A DNA stretch of 64,000 bases from Prosthecobacter dejongeii (lineage in GTDB: Bacteria; Verrucomicrobiota; Verrucomicrobiia; Verrucomicrobiales; Verrucomicrobiaceae), in assembly GCF_014203045.1 (NCBI RefSeq), contig NZ_JACHIF010000001.1, positions 868,001 to 932,000 of the forward strand, in the 5' to 3' direction. The position numbers were made by a program, and so were the translations under genes. This document shows, one piece after another, positions 8,244-17,012 of the stretch. Within the stretch, counting starts at the first letter, position 1. Each line of letters opens with the position of its first letter. Below the pieces are notes generated by a model, which saw nothing but the letters and a program-made list of their open reading frames with translations, searched no databases and was not told the DNA's origin.

Positions 8244-9586
8244 ACGCGTGAGGTGTTCTTTTCAGCCCGGTGCCCGAGGGTCATGGCGCTGAAGACGATG
8301 GTGAGCAAGCTGCTAAGCCCCATGATGACGAAGGCCCAGCTCCAGCCCCAATGATCCACCAACCAGCCGACGCCTGTGCCTGCGGCAGCCGAGCCAAAAG
8401 CGTATCCAAAAAAGCCTGTGAAGCCCGCGGCTGTGCCTGCGGCCTTTTTCGGCACTAGATCCAGAGCATGAAGCCCAATGATCATGACCGGGCCGTAGAT
8501 GAAAAAGCCAATGGCCGTGAGGGACGTGCAATCAATCCAGAAAGGCCCTTGACGATTGAGAGCATAACCTGTTAGGCCAACAAAGGTCAAAGTCATAAAC
8601 AGAATGGTGGCAGGGGCACGGCGGCCTTTAAAAATTTTGTCCGAGATCCACCCACAGAGGAGGGTGCCAGGAATCGCTGCATACTCAAAGCATGAAACGG
8701 CGATGCTAGACTGCTGAAAGGAGAATCCTTTGGCCGTTTGCAAGTAGGTAGGGATCCAGTCTGCGATGCCATAACGGACGAAATAGACAAACGCATTGGC
8801 CACGGCAATGGCCCAGAGAAACTTGTTGTTAAACACATGGGTGAAGAAGATCTCCTTGAAGGTGAACGTCCGTTCATGCTCTGCCGAATAGTTCGGAGGA
8901 TAATCGTCTTTGTAAGCCTCAATGGGCGGCAGGCCACAACTCTGGGGGGTGTCCCGCATGAGCCAAAAAGCTAAAACGGCGACGATCCCAGCAGCAGCAG
9001 CATTGAAGTAAAACTTCGCGCCCCAGTCATCGAAGAGCCACACGCCCATAGCGGCGAGTCCTGCCATGCCCCCGGCTCCGACATTGTGCGCCACATTCCA
9101 GATGGCTACGGTGCGGCCCCGCTCGCGCGTGCTGAACCAATGTACCATGGTTTTGCCACAAGGAGGCCAGCCCATGCCATTCACCCACCCATTAAGCGTC
9201 TGCAAAATGACAATGATGGCCAGGGATGCATAGACCTCTTTCACCAAGCCAAAGACCGCGATGATGGAGGCCGAAAGCAGCAGACCAAACGGCAGGAAAT
9301 AGCGTGGATTGCTGCGGTCTGAAATGGAGCCCATCAAAAACTTGGACACCCCATAGGCAAAGGAAAGGCCTGTCATCGCCGTGCCGAGCTGGGCCTTGGA
9401 ATACTGCGGAAACTCCCGTAGAATGTCCGGCATGGCTAGAGAGAAATTCTTCCGCACCAAGTAGTAAGCTGCATAACCGATGAAAATCCCGATGAACACC
9501 TGCAGCCGCAAGCGTTTGTACTCAGCATCCGTTCGGTCCGCCGGGAGGAGCGGGGCATCTGGGGCAGGGCGAAAAACAGAAAACAT
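8240..9586 (-). CDS. glpT: Glycerol-3-phosphate transporter, major facilitator superfamily
   Basis: Inner-membrane antiporter that takes up sn-glycerol 3-phosphate in exchange for phosphate. 448 residues with twelve predicted membrane helices in two halves of six. The organophosphate:Pi antiporter signature is present in the first half (GWPPCGKTMVHWFSTRERGR, with conserved GxxxGWGxP-like context) together with LVRKNFSLAMPDIL near the N-terminus. Relatives UhpT and PgtP share the fold, but pairing with glpQ makes GlpT the best assignment. The upstream region (9587-9641) is shared with a divergent gene; it contains TTGACG on the minus strand as a possible -35 element but no convincing -10, and AGGA just before the ATG. 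Confidence 0.92.
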   Translation of the reverse strand: MFSVFRPAPDAPLLPADRTDAEYKRLRLQVFIGIFIGYAAYYLVRKNFSLAMPDILREFPQYSKAQLGTAMTGLSFAYGVSKFLMGSISDRSNPRYFLPFGLLLSASIIAVFGLVKEVYASLAIIVILQTLNGWVNGMGWPPCGKTMVHWFSTRERGRTVAIWNVAHNVGAGGMAGLAAMGVWLFDDWGAKFYFNAAAAGIVAVLAFWLMRDTPQSCGLPPIEAYKDDYPPNYSAEHERTFTFKEIFFTHVFNNKFLWAIAVANAFVYFVRYGIADWIPTYLQTAKGFSFQQSSIAVSCFEYAAIPGTLLCGWISDKIFKGRRAPATILFMTLTFVGLTGYALNRQGPFWIDCTSLTAIGFFIYGPVMIIGLHALDLVPKKAAGTAAGFTGFFGYAFGSAAAGTGVGWLVDHWGWSWAFVIMGLSSLLTIVFSAMTLGHRAEKNTSRV

Positions 9587-9641
9587 GAATCCTCATGCTG
9601 ACAGACTTCCTGTACTGCCGTCAATATGAAGAATCTGTGCC

Positions 9642-10274
9642 ATGACACCTGCACCTTTTACCCTCAATCGTTACCCCGTCCGACGCTGTCGTGGAGCTCT
9701 CTTGGACTGGTCTGCTGCTGTGTGTCTAGATCGTTTCACTTTCCCCTGGGAGTCCACAGTTCCACCCTCGACTCAGTTCCGTGCTCTTTGGGATGAAGAG
9801 CGGCTGCACTTCCGCTTTGACTGTGTGGATGAAGACCTGGTGCTCGGCGCGGGTGAGACGGTGAAGGAGCGTGTGCTGAGATCTGACCGGGTGGAGATCT
9901 TTCTGACACCCGATCTCACACTCACACCTTATTACGCCTTTGAGATGAGTCCAAGCAGCGAAGCCCTGGTCTATGCGGCGCGATTCTACCGCGAGTATGA
10001 CTGGAACTGGACCTGCCCGGAGCTGCACTTAAATGCAAGTATTCAGGGCCATCGTTATCAGGTGCAGGGAAGTCTGCCCTTAAATCTGCTGCGTGAGTTG
10101 AATGTGCTGAAAGCCGGAACCTCGGAATTTTATGCCGGGGTGTATCGAGCGGAGTTTTCCCACACGGCGGAGGGCGGCATTCACTCGGGCTGGATGCCGT
10201 GGGTGAACCCACAGACAGAGAAGGCCGATTTCCACACGCCAGCTTCTTTTGGGATCTTCGAGCTAGTGGAATAG
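9642..10274 (+). CDS. CBM9-like (DOMON-superfamily) domain protein
   Basis: 210 residues, no signal peptide. The sequence pattern (ALWDEERLHFRFDCVDEDL, RVEIFLTPD, YYAFEMSPS, WTCPELHLNASIQGHRYQV, SLPLNLL) matches the carbohydrate-binding-module 9-like sandwich seen in many secreted and intracellular bacterial proteins that bind sugars. As a stand-alone domain it probably binds a carbohydrate or a ligand unknown. It is transcribed away from glpT and convergent with the beta-helix gene, ending four bases before it. Function is inferred from fold resemblance only. Confidence 0.75.
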   Translation: MTPAPFTLNRYPVRRCRGALLDWSAAVCLDRFTFPWESTVPPSTQFRALWDEERLHFRFDCVDEDLVLGAGETVKERVLRSDRVEIFLTPDLTLTPYYAFEMSPSSEALVYAARFYREYDWNWTCPELHLNASIQGHRYQVQGSLPLNLLRELNVLKAGTSEFYAGVYRAEFSHTAEGGIHSGWMPWVNPQTEKADFHTPASFGIFELVE

Positions 10275-10278
10275 CGCG

Positions 10279-11340
10279 TTAACGTGGGTCTGTGCCATGG
10301 ACTCCGGCCACTTCGGCCACGGGGAGTTTCGGCTTGGAGGCCGAGGGACGATCTTCCGCGAACCAATGATTGTTTTCAAAACGAAAGGTCTCAGCAGCCA
10401 CGCCACTGCCGATGTTGACATCCACCTGCACCTGAACGCGACGGAAGACGAAGCGGTTGTTTTTCACCCAAACATTTCGGCAGGGCACAAAGCCCGGCTC
10501 CTGGGTCTCCTGCAGGATGCGGAAGAGCCACTTTTCGGGAAACAAGATCGTGTTGCCACTGAACTCACAGCCATCCACTCCGACAAAGGCGGCGGCGCAG
10601 GGGCTGCCCTCCATGATGTTTTCACGTACCACGATGCTGTGCGCTTCATGCTTGGCCCCTTGCGGGCGGAAGTAGGCGAGGCCTGTGGAACCACCGATAT
10701 TCAGCGGACGCTGCCCGGCATTCGTGAAGCGGCATTTTTCCACCACGATCTCTGAGGTACCACCTTTGAGCTGGACTCCTGCACTGGCGGAGAATCCCAC
10801 CTTACCCACGAACTGGCAGCCCGTGATGAGTGACTTGTGACAGCCGACAAAATCTATGCCCTGCCCACCCCAGCCCGTGAGGGTACAATCAAGGATCGTG
10901 AGGTTTTCCAAACCGGAGCATTTGATGCCATCGTGATTTCCTTCTGGGCCGATGTCGCTGATATGGACGTGCTCGAGGGTGATGCCCTTGACTGGGTTTG
11001 CTAGATCACCGCCATCGTCTAAATTGAGGCCATTGCCACTCTGGCCACTGATGTGGACATTCCGCAGCGTGAGCCCCGCACATTTGGAAAACTGCCAGCC
11101 ATTTCCAGCGCCTTTGAAATGCGGCGGAGACTGGGGATCCAGGGCCTCGATGGTCAAATTCTCCACGCCTATGATATGCCAGCCGCCAGGGTAGTCCCCA
11201 GGGGCGATTTTCATCACCGTGCCCGCTTTCAGCCCAGCCACGGCAGCCTTCAGAGCGGCGATATCATGGATGATCAGGGACTCGGCACGAGCCCAGGTTC
11301 CCAGGCAAAGTCCCAGCAGGATGAGGCAGACGCGTTTCAT
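10279..11340 (-). CDS. Secreted right-handed beta-helix repeat protein
   Basis: 353 residues with a cleavable signal peptide (MKRVCLILLGLCLGTWARA). The body repeats short strands of the type LTLRNVHISGQSGNGLNL, ITLEHVHISDIG, LTILDCTLTGWGGQGIDF, SLITGCQFVG and IVVRENIMEG, the ladder typical of parallel beta-helix (pectate-lyase-like, NosD/PbH1) proteins, which often bind or cleave polysaccharides. Catalytic residues cannot be assigned from sequence alone. It is nine bases downstream of another secreted protein gene on the same strand and probably in one operon with it. Confidence 0.8.
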   Translation of the reverse strand: MKRVCLILLGLCLGTWARAESLIIHDIAALKAAVAGLKAGTVMKIAPGDYPGGWHIIGVENLTIEALDPQSPPHFKGAGNGWQFSKCAGLTLRNVHISGQSGNGLNLDDGGDLANPVKGITLEHVHISDIGPEGNHDGIKCSGLENLTILDCTLTGWGGQGIDFVGCHKSLITGCQFVGKVGFSASAGVQLKGGTSEIVVEKCRFTNAGQRPLNIGGSTGLAYFRPQGAKHEAHSIVVRENIMEGSPCAAAFVGVDGCEFSGNTILFPEKWLFRILQETQEPGFVPCRNVWVKNNRFVFRRVQVQVDVNIGSGVAAETFRFENNHWFAEDRPSASKPKLPVAEVAGVHGTDPR

Positions 11341-11349
11341 GAAAGTGTC

Positions 11350-11985
11350 TCAGTGGCGAGTAAGTCCGGCAGGCAGTTCCTTCAGGCGCTGCACCTCCGT
11401 CACTTCATGGAAGAACCAAGGTTTACCACTGGCCTTTTTGTAGATCACCGTCTTGCTAGCGTACTTCACGCCGTCGTGCTCCTTCCAGTCGCTGAAAAGG
11501 TAGTAGTCCCCCCGCCAGTCGAGGCGGCGCAGGAGCTGGGTTTCTTTGTCAAAGTAGATCTCCATGGCGGGGTCCACCGTGCCGCTGACTCGGAGGCCAA
11601 AAAGTGGCGTGCCTTCATGCGTGAGGTCCGGGGCGATCTCCACCTTGGACTGGGGATCCACCAGGATGCCGAGCGTCCAGGCCCAGACATCGTATTTCGC
11701 TGGTTCATCCGCACGTTCTTTTTTGCCCAACCACCAGTACTTCGGCACTTCCAGCACGGACTCGCGGGAGGAGGCTTTTTTGCCCTCATCAGGCGTGGGG
11801 TTGGCACCGAAGTGAAAGGTTTCCTTGATGCGAAAAAGCGTGAGCAGTTTGTCCTTTCCGCCTATGGCCGTGACCACTTTGTCAATGATCGGCTGAACTG
11901 CGGGGGCTGGTGCAGGGGCGGTTTGTGCCGGGCTGGAAAGGGCTGTGGAAAGGAAAAGTAAGCTGTAGAGGGAGCGTAAAAACAT
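11350..11985 (-). CDS. Secreted protein of unknown function, lipoprotein-sorting-like beta fold
   Basis: The ATG at 11985 (MFLRSLYSLLFLSTALSSPAQ) gives a normal signal peptide; an earlier in-frame start at 12042 would bury it, so 11985 is preferred, giving about 211 residues. After an Ala/Pro linker comes VVTAIGGKDKLLTLFRIKETFHFGA, a pattern common in bacterial periplasmic proteins of the LolA/LolB-like or outer-membrane-lipoprotein-sorting type, followed by beta strands with many aromatic residues (YWWLGKK, LRRLDWRGDYYLFSDWKEHDG). Several such proteins bind lipid. Function here is not established. Confidence 0.7.
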   Translation of the reverse strand: MFLRSLYSLLFLSTALSSPAQTAPAPAPAVQPIIDKVVTAIGGKDKLLTLFRIKETFHFGANPTPDEGKKASSRESVLEVPKYWWLGKKERADEPAKYDVWAWTLGILVDPQSKVEIAPDLTHEGTPLFGLRVSGTVDPAMEIYFDKETQLLRRLDWRGDYYLFSDWKEHDGVKYASKTVIYKKASGKPWFFHEVTEVQRLKELPAGLTRH

Positions 11986-12131
11986 AGTCCGGGAGTGAAT
12001 GGCGTGGCGCTTTAGCCTAAACGCAGCCGCCCGGCCCTTCATGCGCTGGCACCTGAATGAACAAAGCTAGCAGCGGAAAATCCAGCTACGCCCTTGAATC
12101 TGACCGCATCGCCCGCCATCTCTAGGCGACT

Positions 12132-13100
12132 ATGCGTATCCTTTCCGGCCTCCAACCCAGCGGACGTCTCCACATCGGCAACTATTTTGGCATGATGGAG
12201 GCGGCCCTGAAGCTGCAACACGAAGGCGAAGCTTTCTACTTCATCGCCGATTACCACTCCCTCACAAGCATCCACGAGGGTAAGACCCTGCGCAGCAATG
12301 TGCGTGACCTTGCTATTGATTTCCTGGCCTGCGGTCTGGATCCCGAGAAGTGTGTGTTTTTCCGCCAGAGTGATGTACCAGAGCACACGGAGCTTTCCTG
12401 GATCCTGAGCACCGTCACCCCCATGGGCCTGCTGGAACGCTGCCACAGCTACAAGGACAAGGTAGCAAACGGTATAAAGCCCAGCCACGGCCTCTTTGCC
12501 TACCCGGTACTCATGGCCGCAGACATCCTTATGTATGATGCCGATCTGGTGCCTGTGGGAAAAGACCAAAAGCAGCACGTGGAGGTGACCCGCGACATCG
12601 CCATCAAGATGAACGAAACTTTTGGCCAAGACCTGCTGAAACTGCCCACACCGCGCATCCGCGAGGAAACCGCCGTGGTCCAGGGCACCGATGGCCGGAA
12701 GATGAGCAAGAGCTATGGCAACACCATCCAGCTCTTTGAAGAGCCTGGAAAACTGAAGAAGGCCATCATGGGCATCCCGACAGACTCCACCCCGGTGGAA
12801 TCGCCCAAACCTATCGAAGGCAGCAGCATCCTGGCGCTGTATCAACTCGTCGCCTCCCCGGCCGATTACGAGGCGATGGTGGCAGATTTCCAGGCCGGAG
12901 GCAAAGGCTACGGCGACTTCAAAAAGCGCCTCCTCCAAGGCATCACCGACTACTTCGCCCCCTTCCGCGAGAAGCGTGCGGAGCTGGTGGCTAACCCTGA
13001 GTATGTCAACAAGGTGCTGGCTGAGGGGGCTGAAAAAGCCCGTGCGGTCGCCCGTAAAACGCTGGATCGCGTGCGCCAGGCGGTCGGTCTTGGAGATTAA
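12132..13100 (+). CDS. trpS: Tryptophanyl-tRNA synthetase
   Basis: Charges tRNA-Trp with tryptophan in the cytoplasm. The 322-residue class I synthetase has the HIGN form of the HIGH motif at residues 14-17 (SGRLHIGNYFG) and KMSKS in GRKMSKSYGNT. The length and motif spacing are those of bacterial TrpRS. No leader peptide, T-box or attenuator-like structure is evident in the 90 bases upstream. The methyltransferase gene starts 17 bases downstream on the same strand. Confidence 0.97.
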   Translation: MRILSGLQPSGRLHIGNYFGMMEAALKLQHEGEAFYFIADYHSLTSIHEGKTLRSNVRDLAIDFLACGLDPEKCVFFRQSDVPEHTELSWILSTVTPMGLLERCHSYKDKVANGIKPSHGLFAYPVLMAADILMYDADLVPVGKDQKQHVEVTRDIAIKMNETFGQDLLKLPTPRIREETAVVQGTDGRKMSKSYGNTIQLFEEPGKLKKAIMGIPTDSTPVESPKPIEGSSILALYQLVASPADYEAMVADFQAGGKGYGDFKKRLLQGITDYFAPFREKRAELVANPEYVNKVLAEGAEKARAVARKTLDRVRQAVGLGD

Positions 13101-13117
13101 TCTGCGCTCTTTTTTGG

Positions 13118-13972
13118 ATGAATCCCAACGGCTACGAACTCCTCGACAGCGGCAACTTTCAAAAGCTGGAACGCTTTGGTGAAGTGGTGCTCTCCCGCCC
13201 CTGCGCTCAGGCGGTGTGGAAGCAAACGCTCTCCCCCATCATCTGGCAAAAGGCCACCGCCACGTTCTTTCGCGATGGCGGCAACCAGTGGCGCGGACGG
13301 GATCGCCTGCCTAGCACCTGGGACATCGGTGTGGATGGCACGCGCTTTCAGCTCAGTAGCACGGACTTTGGTCACCTGGGCATCTTCCCGGAGCAGCGCG
13401 ACCAGTGGAAACGCATCCGTGAAGTGTGTGGCGACTACCGCAAAAAACACAATCGCGCCCCGCGTGTGCTGAACCTCTTTGCCTACTCCGGTGGCAGCAC
13501 GCTGGCCGCCGCGCATGGCGGTGCGGAGGTGTGCCATGTGGATGCCTCCAAAGGCATGGTGGACTGGGCACGCAAGAACGCCACACTGAATGGCCTGGAT
13601 GAAAAACCCATCCGCTGGATCGTGGATGATGTGACCAAATTCCTCGACCGTGAGCACCGGCGCGCGCGCAGCTACGACCTCATCATCCTGGATCCGCCCA
13701 GCTATGGCCGTGGCGCGAAGGGGGAGATCTTCAAGATTGAAAACGATCTGCCGCCGCTGCTCTCCTTGATTGGCAAACTGATGTCCGATCAACCCCTGGG
13801 CGTGCTGCTTTCCTGCCACACGCCCGAGCTGACGCCCATCTCTTTACATCATTTGTTAGTCCAACAGTTTGGCTCCTCCGGTGGCAGCCTGGAACAGGGA
13901 GAGATGCAACTGCGCGGCGCGGCGAATGTGCTGCCCGTGCCCAGCGGCAGCTTCTGCTGGTGGCTGAAATGA
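13118..13972 (+). CDS. Class I SAM-dependent methyltransferase, RlmI/RlmK-like
   Basis: 284-residue cytoplasmic methyltransferase, probably acting on rRNA. The SAM-binding motif I is VLNLFAYSGGSTLAAA, followed by the acidic loop CHVDASKGMVDWARKNATLNG and the NPPY-equivalent DLIILDPPSYGRGAKGE, the arrangement of the YccW/RlmI (m5C) and C-terminal RlmK families. It lacks the N-terminal PUA domain of full RlmI, so the exact substrate is not assignable. It lies between trpS and a YheT-type hydrolase with short gaps, consistent with cotranscription. Confidence 0.85.
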   Translation: MNPNGYELLDSGNFQKLERFGEVVLSRPCAQAVWKQTLSPIIWQKATATFFRDGGNQWRGRDRLPSTWDIGVDGTRFQLSSTDFGHLGIFPEQRDQWKRIREVCGDYRKKHNRAPRVLNLFAYSGGSTLAAAHGGAEVCHVDASKGMVDWARKNATLNGLDEKPIRWIVDDVTKFLDREHRRARSYDLIILDPPSYGRGAKGEIFKIENDLPPLLSLIGKLMSDQPLGVLLSCHTPELTPISLHHLLVQQFGSSGGSLEQGEMQLRGAANVLPVPSGSFCWWLK

Positions 13973-13981
13973 TCTCGCGTC

Positions 13982-14935
13982 ATGCCCGTCGTCACCTCCA
14001 GTTACCAGGCACCCCGTTTCCTGCGTAATGGCCATGTGCAGACGGTGCTGCCAGTGTTTCTCCCGCGGGCGCACCCGCCCCAGCCCAAGCATGAACGCCT
14101 GGAACTGAGCGATGGTGATTTCCTGGATCTGCGCTGGTATCATGCTGGGAACAAGCGATTGGCCATCCTCTCGCATGGGCTGGAGGGCTCTGCCGAGGCC
14201 ATCTACATCCGCAGCATGAGTGCCGCGCTGCTGCGTGCCGGATGGAATGTACTGGCATGGAATTTCCGGGGCTGTGGTGGGGTGGAAAATCGCCTGCCAC
14301 GCTCCTACCACAGTGGCGAATCCAATGACCTGCGTAGCGTCATTGAGCATGCTTCAGATGCCTACCCGCAGATGGCCCTCGTCGGCTTCAGCCTGGGCGG
14401 TAACATCACGCTCAAGTGCATCGGCGAAATGCCCGCGCATCCACACATCGTCGCGGCTGTGGCGGTCTCGGCTCCGGTGGATCTGGCCTCCAGCGCGCGC
14501 GTCCTGGATGAGCACAAGGACAACCGCGTTTACCTGAAACGCTTTTTAAAAACCCTCGTCCTCAAGATGGAGGCGAAAGCGCGGAGGTTCCCTGAAAGCT
14601 TTGATCTGCGTGGCATTCACAGCATCCGTACCATCAAGGAATTTGATGATCGCTTCACCGCGCCGCTGCATGGCTTTCGCGATGCCGATGACTACTGGGC
14701 GCGCGCCAGTTCCCTGCCTCACCTGACCAAACTGCGTGTGCCAAGCCTGCTGCTGAATGCGCTGAACGATCCCCTGCTCACCCTGCCGTCCTTCCCGCAA
14801 GAACTCGCCTTTCACAGTGACCTGCTGCACCTGGAAACACCAGACTACGGCGGTCATGTGGGCTTCCTGGATCATCGCCTCCGCGGCTGGCATGAGCGCC
14901 GCGTGATCGAGTTCCTCAACGCTGCCTGCGTTTGA
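13982..14935 (+). CDS. YheT-family alpha/beta hydrolase
   Basis: 317 residues, cytoplasmic. The family marker FLRNGHVQTVLP near the N-terminus, HGLEGSAEAIYIRSM as the oxyanion segment, WNFRGCGG, and the nucleophile elbow GFSLGGN place it in the COG0429 (YheT/ABHD1-3) hydrolases; the catalytic His is in YGGHVGF near the end. The substrate is unknown, with esterase activity on lipids suggested for relatives. Its last 20 bases overlap the end of the convergent gene at 14916, an unusual though small tail-to-tail overlap. Confidence 0.87.
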   Translation: MPVVTSSYQAPRFLRNGHVQTVLPVFLPRAHPPQPKHERLELSDGDFLDLRWYHAGNKRLAILSHGLEGSAEAIYIRSMSAALLRAGWNVLAWNFRGCGGVENRLPRSYHSGESNDLRSVIEHASDAYPQMALVGFSLGGNITLKCIGEMPAHPHIVAAVAVSAPVDLASSARVLDEHKDNRVYLKRFLKTLVLKMEAKARRFPESFDLRGIHSIRTIKEFDDRFTAPLHGFRDADDYWARASSLPHLTKLRVPSLLLNALNDPLLTLPSFPQELAFHSDLLHLETPDYGGHVGFLDHRLRGWHERRVIEFLNAACV

Positions 14936-15644
14936 GCCACAGCAAGCCGATGCCCATGAGCACGAACAGCCCGGCACCGATGATGAGCGGAGTCCTGGGA
15001 AACTCGGGATAGACCCGTGTCACTTTGACATCGGTCACCTGGATGCCTTCAGTTTGGGTGATAGCTGGCGCAGCCACAGGAGTCACTTCCGCCGCCTTCG
15101 TAGTCTGGGTGAGTTTAAAGGGGCGACTGGTTTCGCCAGGAAAGATCACCTGCGGCTTGCGCTCGTCATTGCCTTCTTCGCTGTTGAGTAGGATGAGGCT
15201 GACGTTGGCCCCTTTGCCAAAGGCGATCTTAAAGCTGTCAGTCCCCCCAGGAACTTCAGCCTTCGCGGTGGCAAGTAAATGCGTCTCTGCTGTGTCGGGT
15301 TTCACCGGCTCATAGTTGGCCCCATCCAGCGCGACAAATTCACAGGCGGGCAAGGGCAGCGTTTGATCATTGAATGTTAGGCCGACATTTGCTTTCAGAT
15401 ACTCCGTGGCCTTTGCATAGGTCGCGGCTTTCTCCGTCTCGCTCTGGTTCAGGTACCAATCTGCCGACACCGGCGGCAGCGAGGTGGGCTGATCACTCAG
15501 AAACACCCGAGGATCCAGGTTCATCTTCAAGGTGAACTGCCGCCCCTGGGTAAACTCCGTCTCGATGGTCATGTTCGGCACCACATGCGCGAGCGCTGGG
15601 GTCACGAAGAGGATAAAAAACAGGAACCAAGGAGAGAAGCGCAT
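14916..15644 (-). CDS. Signal-peptide protein with C-terminal membrane anchor
   Basis: 242 residues. It opens with a signal peptide (MRFSPWFLFFILFVTPALA) and ends in a single helix (LIIGAGLFVLMGIGLLWLKRR) with an Arg-rich tail, so the body is probably periplasmic and tethered by its C-terminus. The body mentions no known catalytic motif; it has beta-rich segments (MTIETEFTQGRQFTLKMNLDP, and KIAFGKGANVSLILLNSE). The family is not recognised. It follows the esterase gene at 15660 by 15 bases on the same strand. Confidence 0.7.
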   Translation of the reverse strand: MRFSPWFLFFILFVTPALAHVVPNMTIETEFTQGRQFTLKMNLDPRVFLSDQPTSLPPVSADWYLNQSETEKAATYAKATEYLKANVGLTFNDQTLPLPACEFVALDGANYEPVKPDTAETHLLATAKAEVPGGTDSFKIAFGKGANVSLILLNSEEGNDERKPQVIFPGETSRPFKLTQTTKAAEVTPVAAPAITQTEGIQVTDVKVTRVYPEFPRTPLIIGAGLFVLMGIGLLWLKRRQR

Positions 15645-15659
15645 GAGGAATAAAATCCT

Positions 15660-16589
15660 TTATTTCAGAATCGGCTCGCCCAGGTGCTTTTTGAAGAAAA
15701 TCGCGGCGATGTCCACTGTCTCGGCGCACCAGGGATCGCTCATCCAGAACGGATGAGGGGCATCTTTGAGAGTGGTCACGGAGGTCTCGATGCCCAGGGC
15801 TTGGAGCTCGTCCATCATTTCGGCCCGGCCGATTTTTAGGGTGTCCTTTTCCCCTTCGATGAAGATCGTGGGCGGCACGCCAGAGCGCACGTGGGTGATG
15901 GGTGAGGCGGCTTTGTACACCTCCGTTTTTTCCTCTAGGCTCCCGCCGAAGAAGAGAACGGCCCCTTCGTTCTTTTTACCCACATTGGAGGCCACCAGAT
16001 CCTGTGTGGCAGCCATGACGATGGCCGCTTTCACTGTGCTGGATTGATCTTTAAAAGGGCCCGCACCTTCAAACTCAGGCAGGCCACTGGTCATAGCGGT
16101 GAGGCCTGAGAGGTGCCCGCCGGCAGAGCCTCCCATGCAACCGATGCGCTCGGGGTCAATCTTGAGTTCCTTCGCATGCGCTCGCAGGCAACGCAGGGCC
16201 GCTTTGCAGTCATGCAGGGCTGCCGGGTACTTCGCCTCTGTGGACAGGCGGTAACTGACTAGCGCGGTGACAAAACCGCGCTGGGCGAGACGCTCCATCA
16301 TCGGCTTATCCGCCTCCACTTGGCGCTTCTGCCAGCCGCCACCATGGATGTCCAGGATGCAAGGCCAGGTGCCCTCCGCCTCAGGTACATAAACGTAGAG
16401 TTCCACCGTGTGCTCCGGGTATTTGGCGACTTCCAGGGTCTTCAGCGTGAAGCCTGTCGGCGTCTGCGGATTCAGCTTCTTCCATTTGGGGCTTTCAGAA
16501 GCGGGTTTTTGAGCGGCAGGCTTGGTATCAGCCGCAGACAAAAGTGGAACTAGACTGATGGCGACAAGGCCAAGGATAAAGGATTTCAT
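15660..16589 (-). CDS. Secreted alpha/beta hydrolase, BD-FAE/acetyl-esterase type
   Basis: The ATG at 16589 (MKSFILGLVAISLVPLLSA) gives a signal peptide and a product of about 309 residues; a start at 16637 would add a non-native tail. The hydrolase shows LDIHGGGWQKRQ (HGGGW oxyanion motif), the nucleophile GGSAGGHLSGL and a late Asp/His (EGEKDTL, DAPHPFW). The family includes feruloyl and acetyl-xylan esterases acting on plant polysaccharides. It resembles the gene at 46369, so the genome has at least two members. Confidence 0.88.
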   Translation of the reverse strand: MKSFILGLVAISLVPLLSAADTKPAAQKPASESPKWKKLNPQTPTGFTLKTLEVAKYPEHTVELYVYVPEAEGTWPCILDIHGGGWQKRQVEADKPMMERLAQRGFVTALVSYRLSTEAKYPAALHDCKAALRCLRAHAKELKIDPERIGCMGGSAGGHLSGLTAMTSGLPEFEGAGPFKDQSSTVKAAIVMAATQDLVASNVGKKNEGAVLFFGGSLEEKTEVYKAASPITHVRSGVPPTIFIEGEKDTLKIGRAEMMDELQALGIETSVTTLKDAPHPFWMSDPWCAETVDIAAIFFKKHLGEPILK

Positions 16590-16633
16590 AGTGGATAATA
16601 AACAACGGTCGTTTTTTAAAATAAAACAGCCAA

Positions 16634-17005
16634 TCAAGCACCTCCAAGGTTTCGATCTGCCCTGAGATGCCCGTCTATAACAAACTCTCTCATTTTGGCT
16701 GCCTTCTGTCCTGCCTTTAAAAGAGTTTCGTCCTTGATCTTCGCACGCTGAGACAAACGAATTTGCACATAAACAGCCAACGGAATGTCTGGCGATTTTT
16801 TGAAGGATTTGCGATCCACTCGGGCAACAGTTTCATCGTCCTTTGTTAAAGCCTGAATCAGGGCTCGGCGAAAAGCCCGACTCGCCTTAGCCTTACGTTT
16901 CGAAATCGCTTTATTGGCGACGGACCTCGACTCAGCACGGCCATTCCTTCCGTCCTTGGCATAGCTATAAAGCTTCTTTTGCTGAGGAGTCAGTCTCGTT
17001 TTCAT
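16634..17005 (-). CDS. Small Lys/Arg-rich protein of unknown function
   Basis: From ATG 17005 (MKTRLTPQQKK) the product is 123 residues; an earlier ATG at 17050 would overlap the preceding gene by 38 bases, so 17005 is preferred, leaving a seven-base gap. The protein is very basic (runs such as SKRKAKASRAFRRALIQ) with a mixed C-terminal half, suggestive of nucleic-acid binding, but no family is recognised. It is downstream of a GNAT acetyltransferase gene whose product has an acidic tail. Confidence 0.65.
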   Translation of the reverse strand: MKTRLTPQQKKLYSYAKDGRNGRAESRSVANKAISKRKAKASRAFRRALIQALTKDDETVARVDRKSFKKSPDIPLAVYVQIRLSQRAKIKDETLLKAGQKAAKMREFVIDGHLRADRNLGGA

Positions 17006-17012
17006 CCAGTTA

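Noticed and set aside
11053-11961. 302-codon plus-strand frame antisense to the beta-helix and following gene
   Set aside because: Both minus-strand genes have signal peptides and family features; the plus frame has neither.
12039-12938. 299-codon minus-strand frame across trpS
   Set aside because: Antisense to a complete tryptophanyl-tRNA synthetase.
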